Program-made: the position numbers and the translations under genes
The notes under the pieces: model-generated
The model's database searches: none
Seen by the model: only the letters and a program-made list of their open reading frames with translations
Told to the model about the DNA's origin: nothing
Shown: positions 1 through 8,913 of the stretch, piece after piece
Position numbering within the stretch: position 1 is the first letter of the stretch
Layout of the letters: each line of letters begins with the position of its first letter
NCBI GenBank assembly: GCA_018817915.1
Contig: JAHISX010000053.1
Coordinates: 23,327-87,326 of the forward strand
Length of the DNA stretch: 64,000 bases
Origin: Bacillota bacterium
Lineage (GTDB): Bacteria; Bacillota_I; Bacilli_A; Acholeplasmatales; Acholeplasmataceae
Direction: 5' to 3'

Positions 1-1
1 T

Positions 2-826
2 TTTAATACAATTTATGTTTACTCTTACTCACCGATAACTCCATTTCAATCATGGGTCTTAGCAACTGATAAAACAATGGAAATCTATGAGATGACCGAA
101 AGACAAAAAGATTTATCAATGCAAGATGAGTATGCACAAGGTCAGATATCGAAAATGGTATCACTTAAAACATCTGTTATTCAAGCTTATTTACTTGCTC
201 ATGATACGAAACCTGAAGTCACTATAGATTATCATTATGAAGGTTTATATGTGTATTATCGTCCTAGTTATGTAGAAGGCTTAGAAATTGGTGATCTAAT
301 TGTAACGATCAATGGTCACAACTATTCAGACTATGCACATGAAGATTTTGTGATGTTAGCATATGATAGTGAAGTCGAGTTTACAATCAAACGAGTTAGC
401 GGAGATGAAATAACATATCACAGTGTGACTTATATCTACCAAGAAGAAGATCCATACATGATATTTTATCCAGCTTATATGATTGATTCTGCAAGCCCTA
501 GTTTTGAATTACCAGGATTAGATACGATTATTGGAGGACCAAGTGGAGGACTTATTCAAACACTTAGTATTTATGTAAGTTTAGTAAATATAAACTTGGG
601 AGATTCAAAAATAGCCGGAACTGGAACCATAGAAATGAATGGTGAAGTAGGAAGAATTGGTGGAATTTCGCAAAAAATGTATACTGCAATCTATAATAAT
701 GTGGATATAATGTTTATTCCTGCCTCACATTTATCTGAGATTCCAGATATAGATTACCCCTTTATTGTTAAATCAGTAACTACTGTAGAAGAGGCGGTGC
801 AATGGCTCAATGAAGAGTTTAACTAA
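2..826 (+). CDS. Lon-like PDZ serine protease (partial, 5' end outside window)
   Basis: The frame is open from the left edge, so the start lies outside the window; the first ATG at 77 is internal. The visible part contains a PDZ-like segment (EGLEIGDLIVTINGH), followed by a Lon/S16 protease domain. The catalytic Ser is in GGPSGG and the catalytic Lys is in GGISQKMYTA. This architecture is that of the YlbL/SepM group of membrane-anchored, extracytoplasmic serine proteases; the N-terminal membrane anchor would be in the missing part. It overlaps the next gene by 17 bases, suggesting co-transcription with it and lspA. The family call is firm, the substrate is unknown. Confidence 0.85.
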   Translation, partial: FNTIYVYSYSPITPFQSWVLATDKTMEIYEMTERQKDLSMQDEYAQGQISKMVSLKTSVIQAYLLAHDTKPEVTIDYHYEGLYVYYRPSYVEGLEIGDLIVTINGHNYSDYAHEDFVMLAYDSEVEFTIKRVSGDEITYHSVTYIYQEEDPYMIFYPAYMIDSASPSFELPGLDTIIGGPSGGLIQTLSIYVSLVNINLGDSKIAGTGTIEMNGEVGRIGGISQKMYTAIYNNVDIMFIPASHLSEIPDIDYPFIVKSVTTVEEAVQWLNEEFN

Positions 827-1205
827 TTCTATTGATAAAGTTTTTCGTTTCTTTAGACGCTTTGCAAATCTAGTTAAATTAATTGATAAAAAGACAACTG
901 TGAAGTTAGTTGTTAAATCGGTTTTTGGTGCACTCTTATTTTCTATTTTGATTGTACTTTTACCGGCTTTGATTCTTATCAATATGTTTATATATACTAA
1001 ACTTACGTTTTTAATATCTATTTTGCTGGTTTTATTGATTATGGGATGGAGTTTTCTCTATTACTATTTCTATTATCGGTTATTAAAAATTTATCATCCA
1101 ACACTTGAAAATATCAATACGAAAATTCCACAATTAACTGAAAGTACAATTGTTGCATTCTTTTTCATGATTTTGGGTATTGTTGTATTATCAGTTGTAT
1201 TTTAG
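810..1205 (+). CDS. Small membrane protein of unknown function
   Basis: A 131-residue protein with a basic N-terminus (about 35 residues, rich in Lys/Arg/Phe) followed by three hydrophobic segments (about residues 37-60, 65-88 and 112-131). I do not recognise a family. The start is set by ATG 810 behind a weak GAGGCGG at 791-797. It overlaps the end of the Lon-like protease and is 9 bases ahead of lspA, so it probably belongs to the same envelope-related operon. The position may suggest a role at the membrane; nothing in the sequence shows an enzymatic motif. Confidence 0.6.
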   Translation: MKSLTNSIDKVFRFFRRFANLVKLIDKKTTVKLVVKSVFGALLFSILIVLLPALILINMFIYTKLTFLISILLVLLIMGWSFLYYYFYYRLLKIYHPTLENINTKIPQLTESTIVAFFFMILGIVVLSVVF

Positions 1206-1214
1206 GAGGTTTTT

Positions 1215-1739
1215 ATGTTTATCGGTGCACTTATTATTCTTTTTTCAATATTAATAGATCAGGTTACAAAACAATTAGCACAATTTTTTTTAACTAGTTC
1301 TGATCGTGTCGTAGTGATTCCAAATTTATTAGAACTAACATATACACAAAATACTGGTGCTTCAGGTGGTATGTTAGAAGGCCAACATCTACTGTTTATG
1401 GTCATTACAGTAATAGCATTAGCTATTTTTGGGTATTTATTTACAGATGTTAACTTTAAAACCAAAAAAGTATATAGTATTTCAATCGCTTTATTTATCG
1501 GTGGAACATTAGGCAATGCCATTAATCGTGCTTTATTTGGATATGTTATCGATTTTATGCACTTTCCATTTTTGACTCCTATTTTAGGGCTATTTGGAAT
1601 TAGTAATTTTTACAACAATATGGCAGACATGTTTTTAAGTGCTGCAATCGTTTTGTTTGCTATTGATCTATTTATCATGGATCCCAAGCGAAAGAAAAAG
1701 GAGAAACAAAATGTCATTATCAATCAAGATCAATCATGA
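1215..1739 (+). CDS. lspA: Lipoprotein signal peptidase (signal peptidase II)
   Basis: An integral membrane aspartic protease that cleaves the signal peptide of prolipoproteins after lipidation. The 174-residue protein has four hydrophobic segments. The Asp of YVIDF and the Asp of NMAD match the catalytic dyad. In the usual GNxxDR motif the Asp is replaced by Asn (GNAINR), which is unusual. A good ribosome site (AGGAGG at 1205-1210) precedes the ATG. It overlaps the following pseudouridine synthase gene by 29 bases, the classic lspA-ylyB order of Firmicutes. Lipoproteins that would be its substrates occur in this window (LivK and the S41 lipoprotein). Confidence 0.9.
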   Translation: MFIGALIILFSILIDQVTKQLAQFFLTSSDRVVVIPNLLELTYTQNTGASGGMLEGQHLLFMVITVIALAIFGYLFTDVNFKTKKVYSISIALFIGGTLGNAINRALFGYVIDFMHFPFLTPILGLFGISNFYNNMADMFLSAAIVLFAIDLFIMDPKRKKKEKQNVIINQDQS

Positions 1740-2625
1740 ATCTGTTGGATTGAGGCTCGATCAATTTCTTCAAGAACATTATTACAAAGAAAAAAGTAGA
1801 AGTTATGTCCAACATGCCATTAAAGAAGGGTATGTTTTAGTCAATGGTATTAAGGTTAAGACAGGGCATACATTAAAATTTGATGATTTAATTGAATTAG
1901 AAGCAATAGAAACAAAAAGTTTGGATTTAAAAGCAGTTGATCTTAAGCTAGATGTGATTTATGAAGATGATGATTTATTGGTTATTAATAAACCGCAAGG
2001 CATGGTTGTTCATCCAGCAGCAAGCTATCATGAACCCACTTTAGTCAATGGTTTACTATTTCAAATTGATGAGTTGAGTTCGATTAATGGTGTTTCTAGA
2101 CCAGGTATCGTTCATCGCATAGATAAAGATACATCGGGATTATTGGTTGTAGCAAAAAATGATGTGACACATCAAGCTTTGAGTCATGATCTTTCTGAAC
2201 ATAAGATTCAAAGAGAATATATTGCCTTAGTTTATGGTAAATTTACCGAAAATGAAGGTACAATTGATGCTCCCATCACAAGACATCCTAAAAATAGATT
2301 GAAAATGACCGTTGCCAGTGGTGGAAAACCTGCCAAAACTCATTTTAAAGTCATTGATCGCTTTGAGTTATATACTTTGCTTACTTGTCAATTAGAAACA
2401 GGTAGAACACATCAAATCCGTGTTCATATGGCGTATATCAACCATCCAGTCGTTGGAGATCCTATCTATGGACCAAAAGAAGTTGTCGGCAAGACAGGAC
2501 AATTTTTGCATGCTCAAAAAATATCGTTTTTTCATCCGACAAAAAAAGAGCATATGACTTTTACAGCCGATATGCCCCAAGAATTTAAAAATATAATTCA
2601 AAAACTTATGTCAGATTCTGTTTAG
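1711..2625 (+). CDS. rluD: RluD-family 23S rRNA pseudouridine synthase
   Basis: A 304-residue RNA pseudouridine synthase: an N-terminal S4 RNA-binding domain (about residues 1-75) followed by the RluA/RluD catalytic domain with HRIDKDTSGLLVVAKN, whose first Asp is the catalytic nucleophile. I chose ATG 1711, directly behind AAGGAG at about 1698-1703, rather than the upstream ATG in the same frame inside lspA. It is probably translated with lspA, whose end it overlaps. The exact uridine targets cannot be read from sequence; the name follows the Firmicutes neighbour of lspA (YlyB). Confidence 0.88.
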   Translation: MSLSIKINHESVGLRLDQFLQEHYYKEKSRSYVQHAIKEGYVLVNGIKVKTGHTLKFDDLIELEAIETKSLDLKAVDLKLDVIYEDDDLLVINKPQGMVVHPAASYHEPTLVNGLLFQIDELSSINGVSRPGIVHRIDKDTSGLLVVAKNDVTHQALSHDLSEHKIQREYIALVYGKFTENEGTIDAPITRHPKNRLKMTVASGGKPAKTHFKVIDRFELYTLLTCQLETGRTHQIRVHMAYINHPVVGDPIYGPKEVVGKTGQFLHAQKISFFHPTKKEHMTFTADMPQEFKNIIQKLMSDSV

Positions 2626-3463
2626 TTACGTTTTTAAAGTTCATTTTAGTTACTAAAGATAATGTTTTTAAACCTTTAGAGTCATAGATATCTTTAACCA
2701 TTTCATCAACATCTTTACTGGCACCTTTAAGTAAGGTGGTATCTATCTTCTTACTATACTCATCCATTTTAACTAAAAATGCATAGCGTGCGATAATTGA
2801 AGCAGCAGCAACACTTAAGTGAATTTGCTCAGCTCTGACATGAAAATCAATGTCACGATAAATTAGGGTTTCATCTTTAATATAATTAAAGTATAATTGA
2901 GGTGTGCAAAATTGGTCAACAATCACTGCGACAGGCGTTTTCAGCTTTGAAGATGTCTTAATGATTGCTTGATTATGAAGCAACGCCTTTATTTTATTTA
3001 AGTTATAACCTTGTCCAACAAGCTCATTGTATTTTCTTGGTGGAAGAATAAGTAAGGAATGGATCAATTTCTTTGCAATCTTTGGTGCTATTGCGATAAT
3101 CGCTTTGTCATTCATGTTCTTAGAATCACGAACATTAAGGCTTTCTAGATAGGCAATATCACTGATGGATGCATATAATGCACAAACAACAATCGGACCA
3201 AAGACATCTCCTGTGCCTACTTCATCAGAACCAATCGCTTCATAATCTTCACGATTTAAGTGGTTTTTGATTGAAACAAGTTCATGAGTAACTTCTTTAC
3301 CTTGAAGTAAAACCTTACCTGTTTTGTAAGCTAAAATGTCGATACCGTTGTGCTCTGCATGAAAAAGCAAATAGGGATTTGTATCCTCTACTTGGTGATA
3401 TTGGTAGACTTTGTTAAGTTTTGTAAGTTCAAGATCATTAACCGAAATGGTGTAGTGTTTCAT
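2606..3463 (-). CDS. rnhC: Ribonuclease HIII
   Basis: Cleaves RNA in RNA:DNA hybrids. The 285-residue protein has an N-terminal substrate-binding region of about 80 residues, then the catalytic core beginning with YEAIGSDEVGTGDVFGP, which holds the Asp-Glu pair typical of RNase HII/HIII. The start is the ATG complementary to 3461-3463 behind AGGAG; a longer frame would begin upstream of a good -10 box (TATAAT on the reverse strand, 3486-3491), so it is unlikely. It is divergent from mutS2, an arrangement common in Firmicutes, and convergent with rluD, overlapping its end by 20 bases. Confidence 0.92.
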   Translation of the reverse strand: MKHYTISVNDLELTKLNKVYQYHQVEDTNPYLLFHAEHNGIDILAYKTGKVLLQGKEVTHELVSIKNHLNREDYEAIGSDEVGTGDVFGPIVVCALYASISDIAYLESLNVRDSKNMNDKAIIAIAPKIAKKLIHSLLILPPRKYNELVGQGYNLNKIKALLHNQAIIKTSSKLKTPVAVIVDQFCTPQLYFNYIKDETLIYRDIDFHVRAEQIHLSVAAASIIARYAFLVKMDEYSKKIDTTLLKGASKDVDEMVKDIYDSKGLKTLSLVTKMNFKNVTKQNLT

Positions 3464-3518
3464 TGATATCTCCTGCTCTTTCATTATTATACCATATTTT
3501 TTAAGAAATAGGTGGCTC

Positions 3519-5843
3519 ATGATGCGATTTATGATGAAAGCTTTAGAATTGAATCAAATACTTGAATTGATATCAAGTTATGCAAAATCGGATACGATTA
3601 GAAATGAAATTATCAATTTAGAACCCATGACTGAAGTGCAGTCAATTCGTCATGCACTTGATGAAACCATGGATATGACCACACTCATTATTAGAGCGGG
3701 TGTTTTACCATTTCTTGAGGATTATGATATTCATGAACTACTTCGATATGCAAGTTTGGATCGCATTTATTCAATTCAAGAATTATTGTATGTTCGACTA
3801 TTTTTATTAATGGAAAGAGATATAATCAAATATTTTCGTGAACTTGAGCGACTGAAGATTAGTGCAATGTCTTTATCTCATTATGTTCAGAATTTGCATA
3901 CGCATCACAGTTTGCTGGATTATATTCAATCAAAAATAGATGAAGATGGACAAATATTAGATGATGCAACACCTGTCTTACTCAAGATTAGAAGAGATAA
4001 ATCTAAATTAGATAAGCAACTTCAAGATAAATTACAAAAATTTCTGACAGATCATAGTACATATCTTAATGAGCTCGTTATCGTGCAAAGAAATGATCGT
4101 TTTTGTATTCCTGTTAAGGATGCTTATAAAAATAAGATCAAAGGTGTAATTCATGATGTTTCATCAAGTAAACAAACAGTCTATATTGAACCAGAAGCAA
4201 CCAGACAGATTACAGCTCAAATTGAACAATTAAAAATTGAAGAAGAAAAAGAAATTCAAAAAATTATTGCTTTATTAAGCGAAGAAGTTCATAGAGCTCA
4301 TGAAAGTCTAAAGGATAATTTAGATGTTTTTCTAGGTCTGGACTTCATATCTTCTAAAGCACAATATGCAATCAAATTAAATGCTAATAAGCCGAGTATC
4401 AATGAAACAGGAAGAATTTCCTTAATCAAAGCAAAACATCCATTGCTTGATCAAAGCATCGCTGTTCCTATAACACTAGAATTAAATCAAAACGTTAAAA
4501 CATTACTGATTACCGGTCCCAATACTGGAGGTAAAACAGTTGCTTTAAAAACTGTAGGTCTACTCACCTTAATGACTCAATGTGGATTAATGATCCCGGC
4601 AAGTGAAGCTTCTGATATTGCAATCTTCGACCAAGTTTTTGCTGATATTGGTGATGAACAATCGATTTTGCAATCCTTATCAACCTTTTCTTCACATTTA
4701 AATAAAATCATCTCGATGATTGAAAATGTGAAAGATAATACTTTAATTCTTTTAGACGAGCTCGGCAGTGGAACAGATCCTAATGAAGGTGTCTCCTTAG
4801 CAATCGCTATTTTAAATGCATTTAAGCCTTATGATCTTAGAATGATGGTAACTACGCATTATTCTGAGCTAAAAAGTTATGCTTATGAGCAACCCAATAT
4901 GACAACAGCTAGTGTCGCATTTGATAAGAAGACTTTAAAGCCACTATACTACCTTCAAATGGGAACAACCGGGTCTTCACATGCCTTTCTTATTGCAAGA
5001 CGTCTGGGGCTAAAAGAAGAGGTTGTGCAAGACGCAGAAACCATCTATCAAGGCAGACAAACAGATTTAGCCAAAGTGATGGAAAAGTTGAATGATGAGA
5101 TGCTTTATATTGAAAAACAAAAAGAAAATCTTGCTGATGAGATCTCAGAAAATAGAAAAGCCAAAACAGAATTTCAACAATCTAAAGAAAAATTATTAGC
5201 TGATCAAGACAAGATGATTGAAAAAGTACGAATTAAAGAAGAAAAGGCTTTAGATGCACTCAAAGATGAAGTGAGAGAAATCATCATCGAACTTCAAAAG
5301 AAAAACGAGGTTTCAAAACCAGAGTTAGCAGCAATCAAATATAAACTCAATCAAAAAGTTGATAATCAAAAACTAGTTTCATTTGATGATGAACTCGTTG
5401 TAGGAGATAGTGTCTTTATTCTTCCTTACCAGCAGTATGGAATAATCAAATCAATCAAAAATGATGATTATAGAATTATTTTCGGAAAATTTGATTTAGT
5501 CTTTAAATCATATGATTTGAGAAAAGAAATAGAGAAAAAAGAGCCTAAGAAGGCTGAAAAGCACGAAAGAGTCAATATTGGATCTACTCCAGAAAAATCA
5601 GGAAAATTCGAGTTGGACTTAAGAGGTTACCGTTTTGAAGAAGTCAAAGAAGCCATGGATCAAGCAATTGATTCAGCTATCTTATCGGGTTTAGAAACCA
5701 TGCGTATCATTCATGGCTTTGGTAGTGGAGCAGTTAGGAAAGCTGTCTATGACTACATCAAGTCCTCTCCTTATATTAAGACACATCGTTTTGGTGGTGA
5801 TGGAGAAGGTTTAAACGGTGTAACAATAATTACTCTAAAATAG
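3519..5843 (+). CDS. mutS2: MutS2 ATPase/endonuclease
   Basis: A MutS homologue that lacks the mismatch-recognition domain and acts on branched DNA and recombination intermediates or, in some bacteria, on collided ribosomes. At 774 residues it has the usual length. Visible parts are a clamp/lever region, Walker A GPNTGGKTVALKT, Walker B LILLDELGSGTDPNEG, a long charged coiled coil (about residues 510-610) and a C-terminal Smr nuclease domain with LDLRGYRFEEV and IHGFGSGAVR. AGGTGG at 3510-3515 supports a start at 3519 or 3522; the ATG at 3531 is also possible. It is divergent from rnhC. Confidence 0.93.
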   Translation: MMRFMMKALELNQILELISSYAKSDTIRNEIINLEPMTEVQSIRHALDETMDMTTLIIRAGVLPFLEDYDIHELLRYASLDRIYSIQELLYVRLFLLMERDIIKYFRELERLKISAMSLSHYVQNLHTHHSLLDYIQSKIDEDGQILDDATPVLLKIRRDKSKLDKQLQDKLQKFLTDHSTYLNELVIVQRNDRFCIPVKDAYKNKIKGVIHDVSSSKQTVYIEPEATRQITAQIEQLKIEEEKEIQKIIALLSEEVHRAHESLKDNLDVFLGLDFISSKAQYAIKLNANKPSINETGRISLIKAKHPLLDQSIAVPITLELNQNVKTLLITGPNTGGKTVALKTVGLLTLMTQCGLMIPASEASDIAIFDQVFADIGDEQSILQSLSTFSSHLNKIISMIENVKDNTLILLDELGSGTDPNEGVSLAIAILNAFKPYDLRMMVTTHYSELKSYAYEQPNMTTASVAFDKKTLKPLYYLQMGTTGSSHAFLIARRLGLKEEVVQDAETIYQGRQTDLAKVMEKLNDEMLYIEKQKENLADEISENRKAKTEFQQSKEKLLADQDKMIEKVRIKEEKALDALKDEVREIIIELQKKNEVSKPELAAIKYKLNQKVDNQKLVSFDDELVVGDSVFILPYQQYGIIKSIKNDDYRIIFGKFDLVFKSYDLRKEIEKKEPKKAEKHERVNIGSTPEKSGKFELDLRGYRFEEVKEAMDQAIDSAILSGLETMRIIHGFGSGAVRKAVYDYIKSSPYIKTHRFGGDGEGLNGVTIITLK

Positions 5844-5853
5844 TGCAAATGGC

Positions 5854-5882
5854 TTGATAATTTCAAGCATTCAGCATATAAT
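5854..5882 (+). promoter_or_regulatory. Sigma-A-type promoter of trxA
   Basis: TTGATA (5854-5859) and TATAAT (5877-5882) are separated by exactly 17 bases, followed by a short leader to trxA. This matches the vegetative consensus well. Confidence 0.75.
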
Positions 5883-5918
5883 AAAGTTGATAAATTATAA
5901 AGAAATGAGGAAAATTTA

Positions 5919-6227
5919 ATGATTGATTATCAAGGACAACCTTATCAAGACGTCGTCGGGCACCAAGGTTTAGTCGTCGTACAGTATTTTGCAACTTGGT
6001 GTGGACCATGTAAAATGTTAAAACCAGTTTTAGAATCTTTAAGCACTGAAATGGTGGACACAAAGTTTTACCGTGTAGATATTGACTTATTTAGAAATCA
6101 AGCTGTAGAAGCAGGTATTCGCAGTGTTCCAACAGTCGTACTTTACAAAGATGGTGAAGAAGTTGATCGCCAAAGCGGTTACCAACCAAAAGAAAGAGTC
6201 GCTGCTTGGTTTAACCAATTCAAATAA
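5919..6227 (+). CDS. trxA: Thioredoxin
   Basis: A 102-residue cytoplasmic disulfide reductase with the canonical active site FATWCGPCKMLKP and the cis-Pro motif SVPTVVLYKDG. Its length is normal for a single-domain thioredoxin. It has its own strong promoter and a terminator directly after the stop codon, so it is a monocistronic unit between mutS2 and truB. It would reduce cytoplasmic disulfides and may pass electrons to membrane systems such as the CcdA-like protein further along, which is inference. Confidence 0.95.
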   Translation: MIDYQGQPYQDVVGHQGLVVVQYFATWCGPCKMLKPVLESLSTEMVDTKFYRVDIDLFRNQAVEAGIRSVPTVVLYKDGEEVDRQSGYQPKERVAAWFNQFK

Positions 6228-6231
6228 TTAG

Positions 6232-6251
6232 AGCACGCAAGTGCTTTTTTT
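6232..6251 (+). terminator. Intrinsic terminator of trxA
   Basis: AGCAC-GCAA-GTGCT hairpin followed by six T residues directly after the trxA stop. Confidence 0.85.
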
Positions 6252-6289
6252 ATACCTTAAAATAGTGTATAATTTGAGGTGGTGATAAG

Positions 6290-7138
6290 ATGGATGGATT
6301 TTTTCTAGTTAATAAGCAAAAAGGAATGACATCTCATGATGTTGTTTTTAAGATGAAAAAGAAATTTCATCTTGATAAAATTGGCCATACAGGAACTTTA
6401 GATCCATTTGCTAGTGGTCTTTTAATTCTTTGTACGGGCAAAGCAACCAAACTAGCTCATTTATTTTCCAATCTTGATAAAGTTTATGAAGGATCAATTG
6501 CTTTTGGGAATCATTATGATACTTATGATACAACTGGTAGTATAGTTGAAACCAAAGATTCAATCATTAATCAACCTCAAGTTGAGCAAGCGATGAAAGA
6601 CATGATTGGTTCGTATGATCAATTACCCCCCATGTATTCAGCAATTAAACAAAATGGTAGAAAGCTATATGAACTTGCTCGTCAAGGACTTGATGTGAAG
6701 CGTGAAACTCGATTGGTTTCTATCTACGAATTTAAGATGATCAGTTTACTAGAAAACAATACATGCTCATTTTTAGCTTCTGTATCAAAAGGAACTTATA
6801 TTAGAAGTGTAGCTGTTGATTTAGCAGAAAAACTTGATACATATGCTGCTCTTGATCAGTTAAAACGTCTTTCAGTTGGTAAATATTCATTGCAAAATTC
6901 GAAAAGTATTGAAGATATTACAAAAGATGATATGATATCTTTAGAACAGTTCTTTAAAGATTTCCCATCTATTACATTGAATGATTATTTGATTGGATTG
7001 GTAAAAAATGGGGTCTATTTAGATGAAAGACAGGTTATCACTGACCATCCCTTTATTGTATATGATGAAAATCATCAAATGATAGCATATTATGAAGTAA
7101 AAGCTGAAAATCAATATAAACCAGTTTTAATTTTTTAA
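6290..7138 (+). CDS. truB: tRNA pseudouridine-55 synthase
   Basis: Forms pseudouridine 55 in the T-loop of tRNAs. The 282-residue protein has the TruB signatures GFFLVNKQKGMTSHD and GHTGTLDPFASGLL, where the Asp is the catalytic nucleophile, plus SKGTYIRSV. TATAAT at 6268-6273 and AGGTGG at 6277-6282 precede the ATG. Ten bases separate it from ribF, the usual truB-ribF order of Firmicutes. Confidence 0.95.
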   Translation: MDGFFLVNKQKGMTSHDVVFKMKKKFHLDKIGHTGTLDPFASGLLILCTGKATKLAHLFSNLDKVYEGSIAFGNHYDTYDTTGSIVETKDSIINQPQVEQAMKDMIGSYDQLPPMYSAIKQNGRKLYELARQGLDVKRETRLVSIYEFKMISLLENNTCSFLASVSKGTYIRSVAVDLAEKLDTYAALDQLKRLSVGKYSLQNSKSIEDITKDDMISLEQFFKDFPSITLNDYLIGLVKNGVYLDERQVITDHPFIVYDENHQMIAYYEVKAENQYKPVLIF

Positions 7139-7147
7139 GGAGATTAC

Positions 7148-8053
7148 ATGAAAATCATTTCTGCAAACTACAAGTTAATCCAAAATGACGAACCTCTTAC
7201 ATTGACGATGGGCAATTTTGATGGTCTTCATTTAGGACATCAACAATTGATTCAACGTGTAGTTGCCTATACTGATACTAAGCATGCAGTTTTGACATTT
7301 GATCCACATCCATCATCCATTTTGCGCAAGCAAGCATTCAAAACATTAACTCAAAAAAATGATAAAATAGAACTTTTTTCTCGATTTGGACTAGATTATG
7401 TCTTTATTATTGACTTTAATCTAGAATTTTCTAATTTGACAGTTGAAGAGTTTATTCAATTCTTAAGAAGAATCAATGTCAAACGATTAGTTATTGGCAG
7501 AGATGCAAGATTTGCATATCGTGGTGTAGGAACGATTGCTGATCTAAAGAAGTGGTTTATTGTTGATATTGTTGAAGATATGCTTTATAACAATACAAGA
7601 CTATCTACAACATATGTCAAAGATTTTCTTTTAGCAGGTGATCTTGCTTCAGCACGTAAATTGCTTAACAGAGATTATCACATCAAAGGCGAAGTTGTTC
7701 ATGGTAATCATATTGGACATAAACTAGGATTTCCTACAGCCAATATAGACTACGATCATTATTTCTTACCTGAAAGTGGAGTCTATTATGTTCGTGTTCA
7801 ATATAAAGGTATATGGTATCATGCCATGGCAAATATTGGGAACAATCCTACTTTGAATTTTAGTTTTGAAAAACGCTTAGAAATATACATTCTTGATTTT
7901 GACCAAAATATATATGGAAAAACTTTAGAAATTGTTTTCTTTCAACGCTTAAGAAATGTACTTAAATTTAAAGGAAAAAAAGAACTTATTGAGCAATTAA
8001 AGATGGATGAAATTGAAGTAAGAAAATTAACAAATCAAAAAATTATGATATAA
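7148..8053 (+). CDS. ribF: Bifunctional riboflavin kinase / FAD synthetase
   Basis: Converts riboflavin to FMN and FMN to FAD. The N-terminal adenylyltransferase domain carries TMGNFDGLHLGHQ. The C-terminal kinase domain carries GNHIGHKLGFPTANI and SGVYYVRV. The length, 301 residues, is typical. AAGGAG lies just before the ATG. FAD from this enzyme would serve the flavoproteins of the acyl-CoA island (acyl-CoA dehydrogenase and EtfAB); that link is inference. Confidence 0.95.
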   Translation: MKIISANYKLIQNDEPLTLTMGNFDGLHLGHQQLIQRVVAYTDTKHAVLTFDPHPSSILRKQAFKTLTQKNDKIELFSRFGLDYVFIIDFNLEFSNLTVEEFIQFLRRINVKRLVIGRDARFAYRGVGTIADLKKWFIVDIVEDMLYNNTRLSTTYVKDFLLAGDLASARKLLNRDYHIKGEVVHGNHIGHKLGFPTANIDYDHYFLPESGVYYVRVQYKGIWYHAMANIGNNPTLNFSFEKRLEIYILDFDQNIYGKTLEIVFFQRLRNVLKFKGKKELIEQLKMDEIEVRKLTNQKIMI

Positions 8054-8076
8054 TATCTTTGTGAGGTGGGTATTTT

Positions 8077-8400
8077 ATGAAATTGATATTAGCTATCGTA
8101 TCCAATGATGATGCAAACAAAGTTCAAAAAGCATTAGTCCAAGATAGATTCTTTTCAACGCGTCTTGCAACAACAGGCGGTTTCTTAAGAGCAGGTAATG
8201 TAACATTTCTTATTGGTGTTAACGATGAGAAAGTACCACAAGCACTAGAAATCATCGAAGCACACAGTAAAAAGAGAACGAAACTCGTTCCAAATACCAT
8301 TGTTAATGAATTTGGATCATTCTCTGCATTACCAATAGAAGTAGAAGTCGGCGGAGCAACTGTATTTGTTGTTAACGTTGACCAATTTGTTAAAATATAG
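8077..8400 (+). CDS. darA: PII-like cyclic-di-AMP receptor (DarA/PstA family, DUF970)
   Basis: A 107-residue protein whose whole length matches the DUF970 family of PII-like proteins that bind c-di-AMP as trimers. Visible family features are the first strand MKLILAIVSNDDA, the loop TRLATTGGFLRAGNVTFLIGV and the C-terminal EVGGATVFVVNVDQF. It follows ribF after 23 bases with GAGGTGGG in front, probably in the truB-ribF-darA operon. The downstream target in the cell is unknown for the family. Confidence 0.88.
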   Translation: MKLILAIVSNDDANKVQKALVQDRFFSTRLATTGGFLRAGNVTFLIGVNDEKVPQALEIIEAHSKKRTKLVPNTIVNEFGSFSALPIEVEVGGATVFVVNVDQFVKI

Positions 8401-8428
8401 TTGCATTTTATGAAATAAATGCTACAAT
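8401..8428 (+). promoter_or_regulatory. Promoter of rpsO
   Basis: TTGCAT (8401-8406) and TACAAT (8423-8428) with 16-base spacing lie immediately after the darA stop codon. Confidence 0.65.
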
Positions 8429-8434
8429 ATAAAA

Positions 8435-8495
8435 GGCGGTAACAAGGATAAGGGAAAGCCAACCCTGTCTTTAGTTATTCGAGAAAGGATACAAC
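8435..8495 (+). promoter_or_regulatory. rpsO leader, possible S15 autoregulatory RNA
   Basis: About 60 transcribed bases precede rpsO and contain a G-rich/C-rich pairing (AGGG near 8450 with CCCT near 8464) around GAAAGCCAA. S15 genes are often autoregulated through structured leaders; I see only short helices here and cannot assign a known class. Confidence 0.3.
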
Positions 8496-8765
8496 ATGGC
8501 ACTCGATAAGGCAAAAAAGACTGAAATCATTAAAGCTTATGCAATTAAAGAAGGGGACACTGGTTCACCAGAAGTCCAAATCGCTGTTCTCACACAGGAA
8601 ATCAACGATTTAAACAACCATCTTCAACAGCATATTCATGATTTTCACTCTCGTCGTGGTCTTTACATGAAGATCGGACTAAGACGTCGCTTGTTAAAGT
8701 ATTTACGTTCAAGAGATGTAAATCGTTATCAAGAATTGATTCAAAAACTTGGATTACGTCGTTAA
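8496..8765 (+). CDS. rpsO: 30S ribosomal protein S15
   Basis: The 89-residue protein matches S15 over its whole length, including [34 protein letters not shown] and [22 protein letters not shown]15 binds the central domain of 16S rRNA early in 30S assembly. It has its own promoter and a structured leader and is followed by a strong terminator. The order rpsO-pnp is conserved in many bacteria. Confidence 0.97.
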   Translation: MALDKAKKTEIIKAYAIKEGDTGSPEVQIAVLTQEINDLNNHLQQHIHDFHSRRGLYMKIGLRRRLLKYLRSRDVNRYQELIQKLGLRR

Positions 8766-8793
8766 AAAGATTGCTGATGCAATCTTTTTTTTT
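8764..8793 (+). terminator. Intrinsic terminator of rpsO
   Basis: AAAGATTGC-TGAT-GCAATCTTT hairpin followed by a run of T. A second hairpin, ATGAAGC-GATTAT-GCTTCAT (8798-8817), follows without a T tract. Confidence 0.85.
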
Positions 8794-8913
8794 ATAGATG
8801 AAGCGATTATGCTTCATTCCTATGATTTTACTATCAAAAAAATTAAATTATGGTATAATTAATAAGGTTAAAAAAATAAGAATAGAAATATAAAATGAAG
8901 GAGATTTTATATC

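Noticed and set aside
8435..8495. A known S15 leader class
   Set aside because: Only short helices are visible and no class-specific motif could be recognised, so it is listed only as a possible regulatory leader.
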